Source: Akkermansiaceae bacterium (lineage in GTDB: Bacteria; Verrucomicrobiota; Verrucomicrobiia; Verrucomicrobiales; Akkermansiaceae). From it: a stretch of DNA of 11,069 bases. Under the pieces are notes generated by a model. It did no database searches. It saw only the letters and a list, made by a program, of their open reading frames with translations, and was not told the origin of the DNA. The stretch is from assembly GCA_029287105.1 (NCBI GenBank), contig JARFRT010000594.1, forward strand, positions 1-11,069, in the 5' to 3' direction. The position numbers were made by a program, and so were the translations under genes. Numbering within the stretch: the first letter of the stretch is position 1; each line of letters begins with the position of its first letter. This document shows positions 5,939 through 11,069 of this stretch, one piece after another.

Positions 5939-6979
5939 ATGAAACTTACGCTCGATGATATCGTTTCCCTGACTGCGGGGACACTTGTCCGCCCCGGTTC
6001 CGCCACCGTGATCACGGGCCTCGCCTCGCTTGATGAAGCCGGATCGGAAGACGTCTCGTTTCTCGGAAACGAAAAGTATTACAAGGACTTTTTACAAACC
6101 GATGCGGCTGTCGTGCTGATCCCCCCCGGTGTGCCCGAACACCCGTCGGACTCCGCGCTGATCGAGGTCGCCAACCCGTCGCTCGCCTTCGGTGAAATGG
6201 TGAAACACTTTGTCGATAAACACCATCGGTTCACCCCGGGTGTCCATCCCGGCGCCCATGTGGCAGCGGATGCCATCTTCGACCCCGAGCTTGTGAGTAT
6301 CAAGGCAGGAGCCGTGGTGGAAGCCGGTGCCCGCATTGGCAATGGCAGCGAAATCGGATCGGGCACCGTGGTCGGGGAAAATGTCAACATCGGTGAGGAC
6401 TGCAGGCTCTACGCAAACGTCACCGTGCGCGAGGGGTGTATCATCGGCCATCGTGTCATTCTCCACTCAGGCTGTATCATCGGCTCGGACGGCTATGGCT
6501 ACGAACTCGTTGACGGACGGCATCAAAAAATCGACCAGGTCGGCATTGTGCTTCTCGAGGACGATGTGGAAATTGGAGCGAACAGCACCGTGGACCGTGC
6601 CAGGTTCGGCAAGACGTTGATCGGCGAGGGGACCAAGATCGACAATCTGGTCCAGATCGGACACAACGCCAAGATCGGAAAACATTGCCTGGTGGTGGCA
6701 CAGAGCGGTATCTCAGGCAGTGCCCACCTCGGTGACTACGTCACCCTGGCGGCCAAATCCGGCTGTGTCGGACACATAAAAATTGGTGACCATGCGGTGC
6801 TGACGGCCAAGGCGGCAGGCATGAGCGACCTCGAAGGCGGCCAGGTCTACATGGGGATGCCTGCACGTCCGCTACGTGAGGCGCTCAAGAGCAAAGCCCG
6901 CGTTGCGCGCCTACCCAAGTTGATTGCCGAGGTGAAGGAGCTCCGGCGCCAACTCGACAAGCTCGACCCGTCCTCGTAA
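5939..6979 (+). CDS. lpxD: UDP-3-O-acylglucosamine N-acyltransferase
   Basis: LpxD transfers the second 3-hydroxyacyl chain to UDP-3-O-acyl-glucosamine in lipid A synthesis at the cytoplasmic side. The 346-residue protein has the expected length and plan: an N-terminal uridine-binding domain (1-100, with LTGLASL-like ITGLASLDEA and VSFLGNEKYY), then about ten left-handed beta-helix hexapeptide repeats (about 105-310). The active-site string NLVQIGHN has the catalytic His at 242, and HSGCIIGSDGYGY is at 176-188. An alpha-helical C-terminus follows (320-346). It lies 23 bp downstream of the Skp gene and is probably co-transcribed with it. Its presence shows that the organism makes lipopolysaccharide or at least lipid A. 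The next gene follows within 85 bp and may be in the same transcript. Confidence 0.96.
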   Translation: MKLTLDDIVSLTAGTLVRPGSATVITGLASLDEAGSEDVSFLGNEKYYKDFLQTDAAVVLIPPGVPEHPSDSALIEVANPSLAFGEMVKHFVDKHHRFTPGVHPGAHVAADAIFDPELVSIKAGAVVEAGARIGNGSEIGSGTVVGENVNIGEDCRLYANVTVREGCIIGHRVILHSGCIIGSDGYGYELVDGRHQKIDQVGIVLLEDDVEIGANSTVDRARFGKTLIGEGTKIDNLVQIGHNAKIGKHCLVVAQSGISGSAHLGDYVTLAAKSGCVGHIKIGDHAVLTAKAAGMSDLEGGQVYMGMPARPLREALKSKARVARLPKLIAEVKELRRQLDKLDPSS

Positions 6980-7062
6980 AAACCTGACATTTCACGTTTT
7001 ATAGGTGGACGCGAGAGTCATTTATGGGCAAACAGGGCACGCCTTCAACAAGGCCACTTCAA

Positions 7063-7482
7063 ATGGATATTCAAATTGCTACTCTTTGTGACTTTGCCGC
7101 CGACTATAACGGCAAAATGGTTGTTTCCGGAACGATTGACGTGCTCGCCGCACCGGCGTTGCCTGTCGTGCAGCCCCACTGCTGCCTGGCCCTGCGCCTC
7201 TGCATTACGCCCGAGGACAACGGACAGCACAAGTTCTCGGTCAACATCATCGACGGCGACGGGAAGTCGCTCGATGACAAAATGCCGATTGATGCCGACA
7301 TGCCCATCGAGATCCCCGACGACGTTCCCTTTGTGCACCGCAACCTGATCTTGAATTTACAGGGGCTTAAATTTGAAGAAGCTGGGGTCTATTTCATCGA
7401 CATCAGCATCGATGACGAGCTCATCCAGCGACTGCCCCTGCGCATCGTGCAAGTGGACCCCAAGCCGCAGCCCAAGCCGTAA
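7063..7482 (+). CDS. DUF6941-like protein of unknown function
   Basis: The predicted 139-residue protein begins MDIQIATLCDFAADYNGKMVV. It is followed by SGTIDVL, a short LALRL strand, then H-K-F-x-V-N-I-I-D-x-D-G and late LNLQGLKFEEAGVYFIDI. This is a beta-sandwich-like pattern that I associate with the uncharacterised DUF6941 family, in which LCD...DGKL...G.FD is the opening signature. No signal peptide, membrane segment or catalytic motif is apparent, so it is probably cytoplasmic. An earlier in-frame ATG at 7024 would add 13 residues unlike the family start. The ATG at 7063 has AAGG nine bases upstream, one of the few Shine-Dalgarno-like strings in the window. It sits between lpxD and a dehydrogenase gene, all on the plus strand, with gaps under 90 bp, so co-transcription is possible. 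Function unknown. Confidence 0.7.
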   Translation: MDIQIATLCDFAADYNGKMVVSGTIDVLAAPALPVVQPHCCLALRLCITPEDNGQHKFSVNIIDGDGKSLDDKMPIDADMPIEIPDDVPFVHRNLILNLQGLKFEEAGVYFIDISIDDELIQRLPLRIVQVDPKPQPKP

Positions 7483-7509
7483 ATGGAGCCAGCGCCCGAG
7501 TGACGGCCA

Positions 7510-8316
7510 ATGGATACCACGGCGACATACCGGTGCGCCCTTATCACCGGCGCATCTTCCGGATTGGGCGAGGAATACGCCCGCCAACTGGCACCGGCGT
7601 GCAAGGTCATGGTGCTGGTCGCCCGGCGTGGTGATTTGTTGGAGGACTTGTCGAGGCAACTCGCACAGACGTCTCCCGATACGCAGATCCACTGCATCAG
7701 CGCGGACCTCACCGACAGCAACGAGCGGGCCGGATTGTTTGAAATGCTCCGTGCCAGGGCACTGGAGCCCGACCTCCTGGTCAATAATGCCGGGATGGGC
7801 GACTATGGATCATTCACCGGCGCGGACTGGCCAAAGCTCGACGCCATGCTGCAGGTGAATATCACGGCGCTGACGCATCTTTGCCATGCGCTGCTGCCGT
7901 CCATGATCGCGCAGGGCAGGGGGGGCATAATCAATGTCAGCTCACTGGCCAGCGCACTGCCGATGCCGAACTTTGCCGTCTACGCGGCAAGTAAAGCCTA
8001 CGTCACCAGTTTTTCAGACGCATTGAGAATGGAGCTATCCGGGCTCGGTATCCCTGTGCTTGCCGTTTGCCCGGGCCCCGTCCATACCAACTTCGGGAAA
8101 GTAGCCATGCGCGGCAACAACCTCGACAAGCTGCCGTCACGCGAGGGGTTCTACACCTCCCGCGAACAGGTGGTTTCCGACTCCATCAAGGCTCTGTATG
8201 CCAATAAAGCCCGAGTTTATCCAGGGTGGAAAATCGCGCTGCTGGCAGCCGGCATCTCCATTCTCCCGATGGCTGTTCTCCGCACCCTGTTAACCAATCG
8301 CGGCGCCGAGGTGTAA
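7510..8316 (+). CDS. Short-chain dehydrogenase/reductase (SDR) family oxidoreductase
   Basis: The 268-residue classical SDR has the cofactor motif TGASSGLG (13-20), ARR at 38-40 suggesting NADP(H), D66 in the adenine-binding strand, NNAG at 92-95 and the catalytic tetrad N117, S145, Y158 and K162 (YAASK). PGPVHTNF (about 190) is the usual PGxVxT substrate-loop string. The C-terminal 242-261 segment is strongly hydrophobic, so the enzyme may touch or span the membrane, as in the DltE/YqjQ-like and 17-beta-HSD-like subgroups. The substrate cannot be told from the sequence. The ATG is 27 bp after the previous stop codon, on the same strand. No clear terminator follows. Confidence 0.9.
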   Translation: MDTTATYRCALITGASSGLGEEYARQLAPACKVMVLVARRGDLLEDLSRQLAQTSPDTQIHCISADLTDSNERAGLFEMLRARALEPDLLVNNAGMGDYGSFTGADWPKLDAMLQVNITALTHLCHALLPSMIAQGRGGIINVSSLASALPMPNFAVYAASKAYVTSFSDALRMELSGLGIPVLAVCPGPVHTNFGKVAMRGNNLDKLPSREGFYTSREQVVSDSIKALYANKARVYPGWKIALLAAGISILPMAVLRTLLTNRGAEV

Positions 8317-8661
8317 TCGGTTTTCCGTCCGGTAAAATCGACCCGGGCGAAAACGTGCGCCACCCGTATCGGCCAGCCGTAGGAACGTCGCAACGGCGAC
8401 ACCGTGATCAAGCTGGGGAGGTGAGCCCGAACGACGTTGCCATTTGAGCGCGAATGCGCGAGGTAACAGCATCCTGATATTCACCGATCTCGATTTGCAG
8501 ACAGGTTTTCCACTGCAGATGGCAGTGCGCAACAACGTCTCATTTCTCGCGCATTTCGCCAATTTCGCGGTTCTAAAAATCCCAGGCTTGCCCCACCACG
8601 GCCATTGCGACTCCTGCTTTGTGATTGTGTTTGGGCGGCGACCCCGTATTGTGCTAGCGCT
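8317..8661. other. Intergenic region with no recognised gene
   Basis: These 345 bp lie between the SDR and lipoprotein genes. Short open frames on both strands have no recognisable product. A small GCGC-GAAT-GCGC hairpin (8448-8459) and three near-copies of ATTTCGC (8542-8568) are present, without an adjoining T-run. Weak sigma-70-like hexamers (TTGTGT at 8625-8630 and TATTGT at 8647-8652, 16 bp apart) may drive the lipoprotein gene, but would place its start codon very near the transcription start. No tRNA or known RNA was recognised. Confidence 0.45.
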
Positions 8662-9567
8662 ATGAATACGAAATTGACCATGATATCGTTAGCCATCGGA
8701 GGCGGGCTTCTCATCGCCTCCTGCAAGGAATCCTCAGCCCCAGGAGCTGAGGCAAGCCCATCGGACCAGTCAACCGCCGCCGCGGATCCCGCCACGCAGG
8801 CGCACATCCTCTATCAAAATGAACCATCGTTGCCCGTCGGTGCCATCAATACGAAAACGGAAGTCATGAGCATGACGGATGCCCGGATGACCATGACGGT
8901 GCAAGGCAGGGAAGTCAGCGGAACCATGTCCCGCACGGGCGAAAAAATAAAGACGTTGACGGTCGACAGCGATAAGCAGCTCACCATCGCGATCATCAAG
9001 GATGAAAACAGTGGCGGCGGCGTCATCGACGGCAAGCCGCTGCCGGAATCGAAGGAAACCGAAGTGCTGCATGGCAAAACCATCGTGCTTACCAAAAAGG
9101 ACGGAACGTGGTCGGCGCAACTCAAAGAGGGCACGCCCGACCCCGCCACCCAAAAAGCCATGGATAAAATGACCCGACACATGAACCAACCCGATGACAG
9201 GATCATCTTTGGCTCGGGACCGCGGAAGGTGGGCGATACCTGGGAGGTCGACCCATCGCAGTTGCAATCCTTTGCCGGTGCCGATTCAGACAAGCTCTCC
9301 GTCAGTTTTAAGGTCACCTTCGAATCGATCAAGAACCTCGATGGCCACGACTGTGCGGTGATCGTCTCCGAGATTGATATCAAGGGGAAGACCGATCAGG
9401 GTATGGATATCCGCATGGTCGGAAAAGTCACCGTGTTTCAGTCGCTCGAATTTCACACCGGACTCAGATTTTTGATGGATGGCAAGATCATCATGGATGG
9501 ACCGAACAGCATGCATCTCGAGGGGCCCATGAAAATAGACGGCAAAGCCACGCTCAAACTCCCCTAG
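8662..9567 (+). CDS. Secreted lipoprotein of unknown function, possibly DUF6263-like
   Basis: The ATG at 8662 gives a 301-residue protein with a lipoprotein signal: a short N-region (MNTK), hydrophobic 6-18 and lipobox I18-A-S-C21. A low-complexity Ser/Ala/Pro/Asp linker runs to about residue 50. The remainder is a soluble, beta-rich domain with the string KVGDTWEVDP near 195-205 and an ending of alternating strands (KVTVFQSLEFHTG...MHLEGPMKIDGKATLKL). G-D-x-W after a threshold-like loop and a final internal-repeat beta region recall the uncharacterised DUF6263 group. This is a low-certainty comparison from memory. An upstream TTG at 8605 opens the same frame but would bury the signal peptide. 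The protein would be anchored to a membrane and face the periplasm. It is the last gene before the DnaA-box array. Confidence 0.72.
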   Translation: MNTKLTMISLAIGGGLLIASCKESSAPGAEASPSDQSTAAADPATQAHILYQNEPSLPVGAINTKTEVMSMTDARMTMTVQGREVSGTMSRTGEKIKTLTVDSDKQLTIAIIKDENSGGGVIDGKPLPESKETEVLHGKTIVLTKKDGTWSAQLKEGTPDPATQKAMDKMTRHMNQPDDRIIFGSGPRKVGDTWEVDPSQLQSFAGADSDKLSVSFKVTFESIKNLDGHDCAVIVSEIDIKGKTDQGMDIRMVGKVTVFQSLEFHTGLRFLMDGKIIMDGPNSMHLEGPMKIDGKATLKLP

Positions 9568-9637
9568 AAAACATGCTCGCAGCTTAGGCCGGACTGATGG
9601 GCGCCCCTCGAAATCCCGCTTTCCAAGGTCCATGGAT

Positions 9638-9797
9638 TGTGAACAACATGGCAGCAACGTGGCGATAACCCTGCGAATAACTCTGTGAATAACTCTGTGA
9701 ATAAAATGTGAGCAACACTGTGAATAAGTCGCTCGATGGCCTGTTGATAAGATGTTAATAACTTGTGAGTAATATCTGTGTAACTTGCGGATAAGCA
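9638..9797 (+). repeat. Tandem array of 11-12 bp DnaA-box-like units
   Basis: About 14 units follow each other without spacers, starting at 9638, 9649, 9660, 9672, 9684, 9696, 9707, 9719, 9731, 9742, 9753, 9764, 9777 and 9786. The consensus is TGTGAATAACTC. Units at 9684, 9696 and 9719 begin with TGTGAATAA, the exact reverse complement of the DnaA box form TTATTCACA. Those at 9638, 9672, 9742, 9753, 9764 and 9786 differ from TGTGNATAA at one position. Those at 9660 and 9707 differ at two, while 9649, 9731 and 9777 are degenerate. All face the same way and are spaced near one helical turn, so bound proteins would line up on one face of the DNA. Confidence 0.85.
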
Positions 9798-9895
9798 TGC
9801 GCCCGTGGCTTGGGGGGGTGTCGACCCGACCCCGCGCCGAACTCCATTCAGTAAATAATGTCTCAATTAACTTTTGTTAAGTTGCTTGTGTATGA

Positions 9896-9916
9896 ATTTA
9901 CGCAAATAGCGTAAAT
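9896..9916. repeat. Perfect 8-bp inverted repeat in AT-rich DNA
   Basis: ATTTACGC (9896-9903) and GCGTAAAT (9909-9916) flank an AAATA centre. The dyad resembles an operator or an origin element. It lies 35 bp after the stop codon of the minus-strand antiporter gene. The adjacent CCGGCGCCGG palindrome (9923-9932), followed by TTTT on the minus strand, might contribute weak termination for that gene. Confidence 0.55.
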
Positions 9917-9950
9917 GTAAAACCGGCGCCGGCGCGGGCTTGGATGACGA

Positions 9951-11069
9951 CTAATTCCAGTCTTGGTCGTCGAGTGAGCCGGTGTAGCAATCCATGACGG
10001 AGCGGGTGATGGCGCGTCCACTTTCCTCCTCGTCGTGATGCACGTGATTGACGCCGGCACGGATGAGTTCAGCGGCTTCGGTTTCGAATTTGGTGCGACC
10101 GAAGACCAGGATGGTCGGGTTCAGTTCGCGGATGACGGGCAGTGCGCCGAGCACGACTTCTTTCTGGGGGAAGGTGTAGACGATGGCGCGTGCCTGTTCG
10201 ATCCGGGCGAGCTTCAAGGCGACGCGCTGGCCGGCATCGGCAAAAATGCATTTGGTGCCCTCGCTGAGCAGTCTTTTGACCGTTTGGGCGTTCATTTCGA
10301 TGATGATGGCTCTGATGTTGGATTTCCGCAGGTTTTCGTGCAGATTCCGGCCAATCGGGCCATAGCCGCAAATGATGACATGATCGGCGAGGCTGTCGAT
10401 TTTGCCGGACATGCCCAGATGGCTGTCGGTTCGGGCTCCGGGACGCAAGCTCAAGCGGGCTCTGAGCTTTTTGGCGCCTGCTACGCTGGACTTCATCAGG
10501 AAGGGCACGAGTCCCATGGTGACGGCGGTGCAGACCAGCAGGACCTGCTCGACGAGGGGGCTGAGTGAATCCAGCTCGGCGGCCCGGTTGAGTAAAACAA
10601 TGGAAAACTCGCCGGTACTGGACAGCGCGGCGGCCGTGATCAGCCAATCGCCCATACGCAGGCCTGATATCCTGGCGGCGAAAGCAACGATCGCACCTTT
10701 GATGATGATGATGAGCAGGGTGCCGCAAACGATGAGAGGCCAGTGGGAGATGATTGAATCCAAGTCGATGAGCAGGCCGATGGATACAAAAAAGAGGGTC
10801 AGAAACAGATCCTTGAGTGGTAATACATCGGCAAGCACTCTGTGGCTGTAGATGGAGCCGCTCACCACCACCCCGGCGGCGAAGGCGCCCAGCGCCGGGC
10901 TCAGGCCGAGTAATCCGGAGAGCACGGCAACGGCGGTGCAGAGACCGACCACGGTCACGGTAAACAACTCCCGGCTGCGGGTCAGTGCCACGGCACTGAG
11001 CATCTGGGGAATGCCGTATCGGCTCAGGCAGATGGCGCCGACGCAGAACGCGATACCTTTGACCAGGGC
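9951..11069 (-). CDS. Kef-type (CPA2) cation/proton antiporter with RCK domain, C-terminal part; start lies outside the window
   Basis: The frame is open from the right edge to TAG at 9953-9951, giving 372 residues. The first 190 or so form the last transmembrane segments of a CPA2 exchanger, with family strings TRSRELF, LGAFAAGVVVSGS, DLFLTLFFVSIGLLID and LSSTGEFSIVLL. After a basic linker, a cytoplasmic RCK/TrkA-N domain begins at about residue 229, with the Rossmann motif GYGPIG (235-240). It ends with HVHHDEEESG. No separate TrkA-C domain follows. Relatives (KefB, KefC, YbaL, RosB) exchange K+ or Na+ for H+ across the inner membrane and are gated by nucleotide or glutathione ligands at the RCK domain. 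The methionine near 11003 is an internal residue, not the start, since the 22 codons before it are open and in character. The gene converges with the lipoprotein gene across the DnaA-box array. Confidence 0.9.
   Translation of the reverse strand, partial: ALVKGIAFCVGAICLSRYGIPQMLSAVALTRSRELFTVTVVGLCTAVAVLSGLLGLSPALGAFAAGVVVSGSIYSHRVLADVLPLKDLFLTLFFVSIGLLIDLDSIISHWPLIVCGTLLIIIIKGAIVAFAARISGLRMGDWLITAAALSSTGEFSIVLLNRAAELDSLSPLVEQVLLVCTAVTMGLVPFLMKSSVAGAKKLRARLSLRPGARTDSHLGMSGKIDSLADHVIICGYGPIGRNLHENLRKSNIRAIIIEMNAQTVKRLLSEGTKCIFADAGQRVALKLARIEQARAIVYTFPQKEVVLGALPVIRELNPTILVFGRTKFETEAAELIRAGVNHVHHDEEESGRAITRSVMDCYTGSLDDQDWN

Larger units (their letters stand above)
9638..9922. other. Candidate replication origin or DnaA-binding locus
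   Basis: The region combines three parts in order: the DnaA-box-like array (9638-9797), a GC-rich block with seven consecutive G (about 9798-9840), and an AT-rich stretch (9841-9922). The AT-rich part contains TTAAC-TTTT-GTTAA and a perfect inverted repeat at 9896-9916, and could be the unwinding element. Box cluster next to an AT-rich segment is the standard arrangement of bacterial origins. It fills most of the 383-bp gap between the lipoprotein gene and the Kef-type gene. A DnaA-titrating or regulatory site is the main alternative. No dnaA or dnaN gene is in the window, and the flanking genes point towards the array, so oriC itself is not proven. Confidence 0.55.

Noticed and set aside
8290..8562. 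Minus-strand 90-codon open frame in the intergenic gap
   Set aside because: It overlaps the end of the SDR gene, has no recognisable motif, and its residue composition is like that of a random frame.
9638..9797. Tandem array read as a CRISPR
   Set aside because: The units are only 11-12 bp and contiguous, with no unique spacers and no cas genes nearby.
9564..9866. Minus-strand open frames through the tandem array
   Set aside because: The repeated LFTE-like residues are just the 12-bp repeat read as codons; no start context or family resemblance.
10069..10728. Minus-strand open frame of 219 codons
   Set aside because: It lies in another frame of the antiporter gene; Arg/His/Pro-rich composition is typical of a frame shadow in GC-rich coding DNA.

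Overview
This is an ordinary chromosomal region of a Gram-negative bacterium, most likely a member of the Verrucomicrobiota. The inference rests on lipid A and outer-membrane biogenesis genes (OmpH/Skp-like chaperone followed by LpxD), lipoprotein signals, moderately high GC, a long clade-III type PurL N-terminus, and an almost complete lack of Shine-Dalgarno sequences in front of the genes. No phage, transposon, CRISPR or defence genes were seen. The most notable feature is non-coding.

Layout. The left edge holds the 5' end of purL, read leftwards out of the window. Divergent from it are two genes for exported cysteine-rich, metal-binding-type proteins: a periplasmic protein with two HMA domains (462-1052) and a 72-residue metallothionein-like lipoprotein (1245-1463). 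Each is followed by a strong intrinsic terminator, and the two share an 11-bp leader motif. Next come ribF (FMN/FAD synthesis) and mdh (malate dehydrogenase, with unusual substitutions in its NAD-binding glycine loop), then a long terminator hairpin. Facing them is a two-gene unit on the minus strand: a U32 peptidase-family protein with an Fe-S cysteine set, probably an RNA hydroxylase of the TrhP/RlhA type, followed 21 bp later by a small [4Fe-4S] ferredoxin. A plus-strand run follows: ompH/skp, lpxD, a DUF6941-like protein, a short-chain dehydrogenase and, after a 345-bp gap, a secreted lipoprotein. The right edge holds the C-terminal part of a Kef-type cation/proton antiporter with an RCK domain, on the minus strand.

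Between the last lipoprotein gene and the antiporter gene (9568-9950) lies a tandem array of about 14 contiguous 11-12 bp units (9638-9797), all in one orientation. Three units are exact matches to the DnaA box (TGTGAATAA, reverse complement TTATTCACA) and most others differ by one or two bases. A GC-rich block and then an AT-rich stretch with a perfect 8-bp inverted repeat follow. This is the arrangement expected of a replication origin or another DnaA-binding locus, and it is the best candidate here for something important and undescribed. One caveat is that the flanking genes mostly point towards the array, which is not the usual bias around oriC.
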